DNA of 64,000 nt from QUBU01 sp014337915 (GTDB lineage Bacteria > Pseudomonadota > Gammaproteobacteria > Steroidobacterales > GCA-2729495). The translations under genes and the position numbers were made by a program. The stretch is from assembly GCA_030263395.1 (NCBI GenBank), contig SZOW01000006.1, positions 1 to 64,000 of the forward strand, in the 5' to 3' direction. The notes beneath the pieces were generated by a model. That model had not been told where the DNA came from. It searched no databases and saw nothing but the letters and a program-made list of their open reading frames with translations. Below are positions 37,256 through 44,396 of the stretch, one piece after another; within the stretch, counting starts at the first letter, position 1, and the number at the start of each line of letters is the position of its first letter.

Positions 37256-37406
37256 GGTGGTGTTGCCGATATCCCCTGAGCATGCGGCGAGCGGATGCGC
37301 GGTGCTACCGGCAGTTTCCGTGTTGTTGTTATTGGCCTCATTATCATGAGGTCCAAGATCTCATCAAGGCGGCATGTCAAGTGCCGGTGCGCCCCAAGAG
37401 TAGATC

Positions 37407-37426
37407 GGGGGACAGTTTACTTAATT
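37407..37426 (+). repeat. Family B short repeat (copy 4, diverged)
   Basis: GGGGACAGTTTACTTAATTG: one mismatch to the family B core in the CTCAA part. Confidence 0.7.
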
Positions 37427-37553
37427 GCTGCCTTGTCCCTCGCGTGACCGGCCCGGCTAGCCTTTTGCAGGTGAAGTACCAGACGCATTTGGCCGTCGTG
37501 CGCTAACGGGCAGCTGCTGCACCGGATATGTTTCGAGGACGGATTCCATGGTC

Positions 37554-37678
37554 GTAACCGTAACACCGGCACCATTCGACCGTGAAGTGCATCCTGGCCA
37601 GTGTGGACGGCAACCGAAACCGTAACACCGGCACCGAGCGATCCCGTGGTAAGTTACCGAAACCGTAACACCGGCACC
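37554..37678 (+). repeat. Three tandem family A right ends (copies 9a-9c)
   Basis: Right ends finish at 37573, 37635 and 37678. Each ends CGTAACACCGGCACC; the second and third carry the full CCGAAACCGTAACACCGG. All point the same way and no left arms are present. Spacings are 62 and 43 bp. The last ends 18 bp before the exported SDR-like gene. Confidence 0.9.
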
Positions 37679-37696
37679 GATTGACGGAGCGATCAC

Positions 37697-38455
37697 ATGA
37701 ATTTCCGGCGGTGGTGGATGCTGGTCGCGGGCCTGGCAGCCTGCCTGTTCACGATGGTCGCGACGGCGGCCACGGCGTCGCCGCGTGAGGTACTGGTGCT
37801 TGGCGGTACCGGCAAAGTCGGCGCCAGGATCGTGCGCCAGCTGGTTGCCGGCGGCAACCGGGTCACGGTGTTTGCCCGTGCCGGCTCTGACCACCACCGC
37901 ATTGCGGACCTGCCGGTGCAGTACGCGATCGGGGACCTGACGCAGGCGGCAGACATTGCCGCTGCGCTCCACGCCCGGACCTACAACATCGTCATCAGCG
38001 CGGTGCGCGTGCAGGACAACGACCCGCACTTCTTCGAGCGCTTCATGCAGCCGCTGGCGAGCAACGCCCACGCCACGGGCGTACAGCAGCTCATCCACCA
38101 CAGCGCGGTCGGTGCCGGCGCCAACCTGGCAAAGTTTGCCGGGCGCGGCTGGGAGAAGAACCCAGGCCTGGTGGAGCGTTTGAAGGACCAGGGCATCGCC
38201 GAGGACATCCTGCGTGCCAGCGGGGTGCCTTATACGATCATCCGCAATGCTGGCATCTACCCCGACAGCGCACCCGCCACGGGCACGGCTGAGCTGACCG
38301 AGGACGACACCGCGCTGACCTCGATGACCCGTGCCGATGTCGCGCGGCTGACGATGCAGTGTGTCGGCAATCCGGCCTGTCTCGGCAAGACCTTCCATAT
38401 CCGGGATCCGTCGCTGCCGTGGCGGCCGCCACAGCCGGACCAGGACCGGGAGTAG
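37697..38455 (+). CDS. NAD(P)-binding (atypical SDR) protein with an export signal
   Basis: A 252-residue NAD(P)H-binding protein. After a signal peptide (MNFRRWWMLVAGLAACLFTMVATAA split, residues 1-26) comes EVLVLGGTGKVGARIVRQL, the Rossmann motif of atypical SDRs (GxxGxxG). YAIGDLTQAADI, IHHSAVGAG and YTIIRNAGIYPD follow, as in NmrA/isoflavone-reductase-like proteins. No catalytic Tyr-x3-Lys is visible, so it may bind rather than reduce. Its location outside the cytoplasm is inferred from the signal alone. Confidence 0.8.
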   Translation: MNFRRWWMLVAGLAACLFTMVATAATASPREVLVLGGTGKVGARIVRQLVAGGNRVTVFARAGSDHHRIADLPVQYAIGDLTQAADIAAALHARTYNIVISAVRVQDNDPHFFERFMQPLASNAHATGVQQLIHHSAVGAGANLAKFAGRGWEKNPGLVERLKDQGIAEDILRASGVPYTIIRNAGIYPDSAPATGTAELTEDDTALTSMTRADVARLTMQCVGNPACLGKTFHIRDPSLPWRPPQPDQDRE

Positions 38456-38496
38456 GGATACGCCGACTCCGCCCTCCCGGAAGCGGCGCCAGCCCG

Positions 38497-38514
38497 GTTG
38501 AGTAAACTGTCCCC
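38497..38514 (-). repeat. Family B short repeat (copy 5, inverted)
   Basis: GTTGAGTAAACTGTCCCC, the reverse complement of the other family B copies. Confidence 0.8.
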
Positions 38515-38622
38515 GAATTCGCTCCCAGCACCGACTGACACATTTGGGATGCGAGTCACTACATAAGCGGGGCCAGACCCTATACTCGGCCGCATGCCCA
38601 GGCGCGCGGAGACCCGGGTTCC

Positions 38623-39147
38623 ATGAGCGACCTCGTCCTGCTGATCGTGTTCATCGCGCTGGGCGCAGTGGTGCTGGGCTCCCACCGCTTCCGCGGCCTG
38701 CGTGTTGCCTCGAGGGTGCTGTCCGTCGTCGGCTTCCTGTTCTTCGGCCTCCTCACCCTGGCCTGCGTCTACGGCATGTTCGCCTTCGGCGACAAGGGCG
38801 CCGGGGTACTGCTGTTCATCGCGGTGCCGAGTGGTGTGATCGCGGCCCTGTTCTTCTTCGCGCTGAAGTCATCGTGGGGCACCGAGGCCTTCGCCAGGTT
38901 GCCGCCCGGGGAGCAGCTGGAGCAGACGCGTTCCGGGGTCGATGCGGAAATGATCCGGCTGGAGCGGGAGATCGCCGCGGCGGCAGCGAAGCTCGACCGC
39001 TTCTGGGTGCCGTCGTCCACGAGGGAGCGGCTACGCAGGGAAGTCACCAGCAACCGCCGGAAGCTGGAGGAACTGCGCAAGCTGCAGGCGGCGATGAAGG
39101 AGCGGGGCTGGCCGGATGGCCGGACGGCGGAGTCGTCCGGACACTGA
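38623..39147 (+). CDS. Membrane protein with C-terminal coiled coil
   Basis: 174 residues, not recognised. Three hydrophobic helices (about residues 3-19, 31-54, 61-82) are followed by a charged helical region (EMIRLEREIAAAAAKLDRF ... RREVTSNRRKLEELRKLQAAMKERGW) likely to form a coiled coil in the cytoplasm. It precedes lemA by 63 bp on the same strand and may belong to the same transcription unit. Confidence 0.65.
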   Translation: MSDLVLLIVFIALGAVVLGSHRFRGLRVASRVLSVVGFLFFGLLTLACVYGMFAFGDKGAGVLLFIAVPSGVIAALFFFALKSSWGTEAFARLPPGEQLEQTRSGVDAEMIRLEREIAAAAAKLDRFWVPSSTRERLRREVTSNRRKLEELRKLQAAMKERGWPDGRTAESSGH

Positions 39148-39210
39148 ACTGCGGCGTCGGGTGCCTGTGCAATACTGGCAGGCGGGGTCTTGATTGTCTG
39201 GGAGTCAGCT

Positions 39211-39795
39211 ATGGGGCTGGTAATCATCGTGCTGATCGTGGCCGTCGTGATCTTCCTGATCATGATCTACAACCGGCTGGTGACGATGCGCAATGCGGCC
39301 AGGAATGCCTTTGCGCAGATCGACGTGCAGCTCACCCGTCGCCATGACCTGGTGCCCAACCTGGTCGAGGTCGCCAGGGGCTACCTGCAACATGAACGCA
39401 GCACCCTGGAGGCGGTCATCCAGGCCCGCAACCAGGCGGTGTCGGGGCTGAAGGCGGCGGCAGCAAACCCCGGCAGCGTAGAGGCGATGGCGGTGCTCGC
39501 GGGTGCCGAAAATCAGCTGACCGGCGCGCTCGGGCGGCTGTTCGCGCTTGCCGAGGCCTACCCCGACCTCAAAGCCAACCAGACGATGATGCAGCTGTCC
39601 GAGGAGCTGACCTCCACGGAGAACAAGGTCGCCTTCGCGCGCCAGGCCTTCAACGATGCGGTGATGGGCTACAACAACACGCGCGAAGTGTTCCCGAACA
39701 ACTTCATCGCCGCCAATTTTGATTTCCTGCCGATGCAGCTGCTGGAGATCGAGGACAGCGCGAAGCGCGAGGCGCCCCGGGTCAGCTTCGGCTGA
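39211..39795 (+). CDS. lemA: LemA family protein
   Basis: A 194-residue protein with an N-terminal membrane helix (GLVIIVLIVAVVIFLIMIYN) and a long helical body with the family motif RNAFAQIDVQLTRRHDLVPNLVEVARGY. The C-terminal YNNTREVFPNNFIA is also diagnostic. Start at the ATG 39211, with GGAG upstream; a TTG at 39190 is less likely. LemA is often paired with an M48 protease, as here (26 bp downstream). Confidence 0.92.
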   Translation: MGLVIIVLIVAVVIFLIMIYNRLVTMRNAARNAFAQIDVQLTRRHDLVPNLVEVARGYLQHERSTLEAVIQARNQAVSGLKAAAANPGSVEAMAVLAGAENQLTGALGRLFALAEAYPDLKANQTMMQLSEELTSTENKVAFARQAFNDAVMGYNNTREVFPNNFIAANFDFLPMQLLEIEDSAKREAPRVSFG

Positions 39796-39821
39796 CGCAC
39801 AGAGCGGGCATCCCGGCCGGC

Positions 39822-41741
39822 ATGGACTTCTGGGCCCGCCAGGCCGATGCACGCCGGCGCAGCCACTGGCTGCTGCTGCTGTTTGCCGCCGCCGTGCTGG
39901 CGGTGCTGGTCGCCGTCAACTTCGTGGTGCTCGTCGTCCTGGGCCTGTTCGATGCCGGCGAGGCGGCGGCAGGCGGCACCTGGCTCACGCGCCATCCGGT
40001 TGCGGTGACCATCACTACGCTCATCGTGCTGGCCATCACTGGCATCACCAGCCTCTACAAGTCCATCAAGCTCGGCGCCGGGGGCGGCGTCGTTGCGCGG
40101 GAACTGGGCGGGATGCGCGTGCAGGCGGACACCACCGACCCGGATGAACGACGCCTGCTCAACATCGTCGAGGAGATGGCGATCGCCGCCGGCCTGCCAG
40201 TGCCTGCAGTCTATGTGCTCGGGGAGGAGCAGGGCATCAATGCCTTTGCCGCCGGCCATACGGCGGCGGACGCGGCGATCGCCGTGACCCGCGGTGCCCT
40301 GCAGCACCTGAACCGCACCGAGCTGCAGGGAGTGATCGGCCACGAGTTCAGCCACATCCTCAATGGCGACATGCGCCTCAACATCCGGCTTATTGGCCTG
40401 CTGTCGGGGCTGCTGGTGATAGCCATCGGCGGTCGCATGCTGTACCAGCTGGGCTCTGGCAGCGGTAGCCGGCGCCGCGGCGATGGGTCGCTGGCCCTGG
40501 CTGGCCTGGCGCTGATGGGCATCGGCCACATCGGCGTCTTCTTCGGCCGGCTAATCCAGGCCGCGGTTTCCCGCCAGCGCGAGTTCCTGGCTGATGCGGC
40601 CGCCGTACAGTTCACGCGCGATCCAGCAGGGCTGCGCGACGCGCTGATCAAGATCGGCAGCGTGGAGAGCTCGCGCCTCAGCAGCCCACGCAGTGCGGAA
40701 GTGGCGCATATGCTGTTCGCGCCGGGCCTGACTCGCTGGATGGCCACTCATCCGCCACTGGCCGAGCGTATTCGTGCGCTCGATGCCTCGTTCGATCCAG
40801 CCACGGTCGCCGACCTGCGCCTGGAGGTCCGGCCGCAGCCGCTCGGCATCGTGCGGGTGCTGGAGGAGGATGGCATGGCGAAGTCTCTGCCAGCGGCACA
40901 GCTCCTCGACCAGCAGGCCATCGCGCTGAACCCCGGCAGCCTGCCGGCCCGGGTTGGCAATCCGCGGGCGGCCGACATCACCCGCGCCGGTGAGCTGCAG
41001 GCGCTGTTGCCGGGTGTGGCGTTGGCTGGTGACGCAGCCGCCGCGCAGGCAACGGCCCTGCTGCTGGCGCTGGTGCTCGATAGCAGCGCTGAGGTGCGCG
41101 CCGTGCAGCTGGAGAAGATCCGCATCGTCTTCGGCAGCGCGCTGGATGCGCAGCTGCAGGCCCAGATGCAGGTTCTGAACGCGGTGCCGGTCGAAGGGCG
41201 TCTGGCACTGCTCGGGCGCATCGTGCCGGCGCTGCGACGCTTACCGCCGGCCACGCGCGGGAAGATCCTCGATACCCTCGGGGCGCTCGCCCGCACTGAT
41301 GGGGTGATCAGCGTCTTCGAGTACACGCTCGGCACCCTGGCCGGTATCTATATCGACGAAACCCTGGCCCCACGCCGGGTGAGCCACGCCATCCGGCTGG
41401 CCGCCGCTACGGTCGAACTGCAGATCCTGCTTTCGACGCTCGCGACCCAGGGCCATGGCACCGCGCAGGACGCCGAGCAGGCCTACGCCCGCGGCATCGC
41501 CTGCCTCGGGCTAAAGCGTCCACCGCCGTTTCGCCCGCGCCCAGGCTGGGCAGCGGCTCTGGACCGGGCCCTGCGTTGCCTGGACGGCCTGGCTCCCATG
41601 GACAAGGCCCGCGTCGTCGAGGCACTCGGCGCCACCATCGTCCACGACGGCCGTGTCAGCCTCGCCGAAGCCGAGTTGCTGCGCGCCATCTGCGCGGCAT
41701 TGCACTGCCCCCTGCCGCCGCTGCGTGAAAAAGGTGTCTGA
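39822..41741 (+). CDS. M48 family metalloprotease (HtpX-like) with C-terminal extension
   Basis: A 639-residue membrane protease. Two N-terminal membrane helices (about 15-42 and 60-80) are followed by the zinc motif GHEFSHILNGD (His174, Glu175, His178), two more helices, and the third ligand region SRQREFLADAAAV. The protease part ends near residue 330. The remaining 300 residues are helical and include paired acidic segments (DGVISVFEYTLG; DGRVSLAEAELLRAI) resembling TerB-like repeats. It probably degrades misfolded membrane proteins. The stop codon overlaps the start of the giant hairpin. Confidence 0.85.
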   Translation: MDFWARQADARRRSHWLLLLFAAAVLAVLVAVNFVVLVVLGLFDAGEAAAGGTWLTRHPVAVTITTLIVLAITGITSLYKSIKLGAGGGVVARELGGMRVQADTTDPDERRLLNIVEEMAIAAGLPVPAVYVLGEEQGINAFAAGHTAADAAIAVTRGALQHLNRTELQGVIGHEFSHILNGDMRLNIRLIGLLSGLLVIAIGGRMLYQLGSGSGSRRRGDGSLALAGLALMGIGHIGVFFGRLIQAAVSRQREFLADAAAVQFTRDPAGLRDALIKIGSVESSRLSSPRSAEVAHMLFAPGLTRWMATHPPLAERIRALDASFDPATVADLRLEVRPQPLGIVRVLEEDGMAKSLPAAQLLDQQAIALNPGSLPARVGNPRAADITRAGELQALLPGVALAGDAAAAQATALLLALVLDSSAEVRAVQLEKIRIVFGSALDAQLQAQMQVLNAVPVEGRLALLGRIVPALRRLPPATRGKILDTLGALARTDGVISVFEYTLGTLAGIYIDETLAPRRVSHAIRLAAATVELQILLSTLATQGHGTAQDAEQAYARGIACLGLKRPPPFRPRPGWAAALDRALRCLDGLAPMDKARVVEALGATIVHDGRVSLAEAELLRAICAALHCPLPPLREKGV

Positions 41742-41845
41742 AAAAGGTGTCAGACTTATTTATGAAATGGTGTCAGACATATTTTCTCCATCAGCGGAGA
41801 AAATATGTCTGACACCATTTCATAAATAAGTCTGACACCTTTTTC
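41740..41845. repeat. Giant perfect hairpin with GGTGTCAGAC repeats
   Basis: Two 50-bp arms (41740-41789 and 41796-41845) are exact reverse complements around a 6-bp loop ATCAGC. Each arm contains GGTGTCAGAC twice, at its outer end and in its middle. It lies between the stop codons of two convergent genes, so it can end transcription in both directions. The GTGTCAGAC core resembles repetitive extragenic elements linked to REP-associated tyrosine transposases; no such gene is nearby. Confidence 0.95.
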
Positions 41846-41852
41846 TCTTCCC

Positions 41853-42422
41853 TCAGTCCCCAGCGTGCAGCTGCATCACGATGATGCGGTGGCCGTCGTA
41901 GTCGGTGACCGGGAACTCGCGGCGCGCGGGATTCGTCAGTTCGAGGATCCTGCCGACCTCGAGCTTCGGGGTCGCGGCGAGCGCCTTCTCGTGTACGGCT
42001 TCGATGCGCTTCTGCACTTCGACGATCAGTACGCTCTCGTAGGGCTTCGCCCGCGGCGGCAGCGGCACGCCCTTCACCTCGGTCATGCCTATGGCGCCGA
42101 AGCGCCCGTCGGGTGTCGCGAGGAAGGCAATGCGGACCTGCGCCTCGGCGGGGATGCCGAAGAACTCGTACATGAAATTGCCGGGATTCACCGGCAGCGC
42201 GCGATCCACCCTGAAACCGAGGATGTCGCGGTAGAGCGTGAGTGCGCGGTCGATGTCCGCGACCACGAGGTTGGAGCGGTGCACATAAGGATCGACATTC
42301 GCCGGATGGCCGGCGACCGGGGGCCGTTTGGTCTCGATGGCGGTCTGCGCCAGCGTGGTGGTCGCTGCGAGGAGGGCGAGCAGCGTGGCGAGATGGCGGA
42401 TGGATGTTGCTGGCGTTTTCAC
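41853..42422 (-). CDS. Exported VOC-family (glyoxalase/dioxygenase-fold) protein
   Basis: 189 residues. Signal peptide MKTPATSIRHLATLLALLAATTTLAQ is followed by a vicinal-oxygen-chelate fold: YVHRSNLVVADIDRALTLYRDILGF (first beta-alpha-beta unit with the metal His) and a C-terminal TDYDGHRIIVMQL, where the usual metal Glu of DGxxIEL is replaced. Metal binding is therefore uncertain. The start is a GTG at 42422 with ribosome site GGGAGA; it overlaps the stop of the metallo-beta-lactamase gene upstream (TAGTG). Confidence 0.78.
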   Translation of the reverse strand: MKTPATSIRHLATLLALLAATTTLAQTAIETKRPPVAGHPANVDPYVHRSNLVVADIDRALTLYRDILGFRVDRALPVNPGNFMYEFFGIPAEAQVRIAFLATPDGRFGAIGMTEVKGVPLPPRAKPYESVLIVEVQKRIEAVHEKALAATPKLEVGRILELTNPARREFPVTDYDGHRIIVMQLHAGD

Positions 42423-43351
42423 TATGGTCTCCCGGCTTGCAGGTAAGAGGCGATGACCCGGTAGAAGATGTCCATCTCGCCGCGGTCGAGGTCGGTGATC
42501 CGCGACTCGAAGGGTGCACCGGCGAGCCGGCCGGCGACCTGCTCGCCCGGCGTGCCGCGGGCGAGTTCATCGCGCACCGCAGCGATCATGGTCTCCCAGA
42601 ACTCGCGTCGCTCGCTGACGGCGCTGATCGGGCCGGCGGCCGGTTGCAGGAACGGCTTGCCGTCGGCGCTGCGCCCCAGGGAGATATGGCCGCCGACCAC
42701 CCGGGTCACGCCATTGTCCGCGGCGAGCTTCTCGACGGCCTTCAGGTACGGCACCATGTTGTGCAGGTAGGTGTCCGGCACGTTCGGGTTGAACTCCTTC
42801 ATCCAGCCCTGCGGCGGATTGGCGATGTCGACGATGAAGATGACGTTCGCCGGCCGGGCCAGCATCACCGACAGGCAGTTGCTGTGGCTCGGGCCGAACC
42901 AGAACAGCTCCAGCGAGGCATTGCCGACATCGATCCGGTAATGGTCCCGGAACAGGATGTCCGGCGGCACAAGGTCGGCATGCGGCGTGTCGCGGATATT
43001 GTCGCGGCAGTTCTCCTGGGCGACGAACTTCGCGCCGGCCTGCTTGAAGATCGTGCCGCCGACGGCATGGTCCCAGTGCGAATGGGAGTAGGCGACGAAT
43101 TTCACTGGCAGGTCGGTGACTTTCGCGATCTCCTCCTTCAGGGCCGCGGCGGCGACGCTGCTCAGCGGATCGGTGGCGATGACGCCCTGGTCGCCGACCA
43201 CGAAGATGTCGCGGTAGGGGCCGTAGCGGAAGGCGTAGAGGCCATCGCCGAGTGCATCGGTCTGGAACTTTGGCCCCAGGCCGGCCGGCTGTGCCGCCGC
43301 GAGGGAGGCAACGAGGAGGGCCGCGAACGCGAGCAGGATCTTCATGGTCAT
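42422..43351 (-). CDS. Exported metallo-beta-lactamase-fold hydrolase (complete active site)
   Basis: 309 residues with a signal peptide (to about ASLAAA, residue 20). The metal site is intact: HSHWDH (His90, His92, Asp94, His95), His156 in FGPSHSN, Asp175 in FIVDIANPP and His222 in VGGHISLG. Two Zn or Fe ions are expected. The substrate is unknown. The ATG at 43351 overlaps the stop of the upstream paralogue (ATGA), and its own stop overlaps the VOC start, so the three genes are translationally coupled. Confidence 0.88.
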   Translation of the reverse strand: MTMKILLAFAALLVASLAAAQPAGLGPKFQTDALGDGLYAFRYGPYRDIFVVGDQGVIATDPLSSVAAAALKEEIAKVTDLPVKFVAYSHSHWDHAVGGTIFKQAGAKFVAQENCRDNIRDTPHADLVPPDILFRDHYRIDVGNASLELFWFGPSHSNCLSVMLARPANVIFIVDIANPPQGWMKEFNPNVPDTYLHNMVPYLKAVEKLAADNGVTRVVGGHISLGRSADGKPFLQPAAGPISAVSERREFWETMIAAVRDELARGTPGEQVAGRLAGAPFESRITDLDRGEMDIFYRVIASYLQAGRP

Positions 43352-44307
43352 CGTCCCGTCGTATAGCGCGAGGCGACCCGGCGCACCAGGATCTCCATGC
43401 TGCGCTCGCTGTAGCGCGGGTACTGCTGGTAGGGCGCAAGGTCGATCTTCCTGATGATGGCACGCGGCGGCACGCCCGCATCGAGCTGCGCCTTCACGTC
43501 GCCGAACAGCCGCTCCCAGAACTCGCGCTGGCCGTGCAGGGCGGCGATCGGTCCGGTCGCGGGTTGCAGGAACGGCTTGCCGTCCGCTCCGCTGCCGATG
43601 GAGATGTAGCCGCCGACCAGCGTCTGGATACCCTCGCGTGCCGCCAGGTCCTCCGCGGCCCTGAAGAACGGCAGGAAGTTCCAGAGCTGGTAGTCGGGCA
43701 CCGTCGGGTTCCAGGGAATGCTCGCCTGCGGCGGGTTCACCAGGCCCACGATCATCATCAGCTTCGCCGGCTGCGCGACCATCACCGAGAGGCAGGTGTC
43801 GAGGCTGGGGCCGAAGTAATGCAGCTCCAGCGTCTGGTTGCCGACCTTGACCTGGTAGTGGTCCCGGTAGGTGATGTCGGGCGGCACGACCAGCGGGTTC
43901 GGCGTCTCCTTCAGGTTCTGCGCGCAGCGCTCCTGGGCGACGAACTTCGCGCCCTCGTCGCGGAAGATGCCACCGCCGGCGATGCGGTCCCAGTGCGAGT
44001 GCGAATACACGACGTAGCGCACCGGCTGGTCGGTGACCCTGGCGATCTCCCGGCGCATGGCGGCGGCGAACGTCGGGCTCACCGGATCGGTCACGATGAC
44101 GCCCCGGTCGCCGACCAGGAACAGGCTGCGGTATGCGCCCTGGCGGAAGGCGTAGGTGCCATCCGCCAGACGCTCGGTCTGCTGGGGCTGGATGAATGAC
44201 GGCAGGGCCTGGGCGAGCGCTGCGCCTGACAGGCAGGCCAGGAGGGCGACACCCGCCAGGCGTGCAAGGGCCCGGCCGAGGAACGAGGGCGAGGGAAGTA
44301 TGTCCAT
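43348..44307 (-). CDS. Metallo-beta-lactamase-fold paralogue lacking most metal ligands
   Basis: 319 residues, signal peptide to about residue 33. It aligns along its length with the next gene (shared GVIVTDPVS, DQPVRYVVYSHSHWD, FVAQE, DGKPFLQPATGPI, EFWE). Four ligands are changed: HSHWDR (Arg108 for His), GPSL (Leu169 for His), MIVG (Gly188 for Asp) and GGYIS (Tyr234 for His). Only His103, His105 and Asp107 remain. Probably a pseudoenzyme or an altered single-metal protein. First gene of the three-gene operon. Confidence 0.85.
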   Translation of the reverse strand: MDILPSPSFLGRALARLAGVALLACLSGAALAQALPSFIQPQQTERLADGTYAFRQGAYRSLFLVGDRGVIVTDPVSPTFAAAMRREIARVTDQPVRYVVYSHSHWDRIAGGGIFRDEGAKFVAQERCAQNLKETPNPLVVPPDITYRDHYQVKVGNQTLELHYFGPSLDTCLSVMVAQPAKLMMIVGLVNPPQASIPWNPTVPDYQLWNFLPFFRAAEDLAAREGIQTLVGGYISIGSGADGKPFLQPATGPIAALHGQREFWERLFGDVKAQLDAGVPPRAIIRKIDLAPYQQYPRYSERSMEILVRRVASRYTTGR

Positions 44308-44396
44308 CGCTGCGACTATACCCGGGGCGGTCTGACGAATGCCATGCCGCCGGCGTCACAGCGGTGAAGACAGGCCCGTCGGCATTGGGTCGGCTC

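Larger units (their letters stand above)
37256..37696. other. 441-bp repeat-rich intergenic region
   Basis: Upstream region of two divergent exported-protein genes. It contains one family B repeat (37407-37426) and three tandem family A right ends (37554-37573, 37611-37635, 37653-37678). The remaining 37256-37400 is AT-richer (TTGTTGTTATTGGCCTC) and probably holds the promoter of the large surface-protein gene. Confidence 0.6.

Noticed and set aside
20920..37678. Family A repeats as integron attC sites
   Set aside because: attC sites have a left AAC-type and right GTT-type core and follow gene 3' ends in one direction. Here the left arm carries GTT and the right AAC, gene orientation is mixed, and no integron integrase is present.
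20920..37678. CRISPR array
   Set aside because: The repeats are inverted pairs kilobases apart, spacers are genes, and there are no cas genes.
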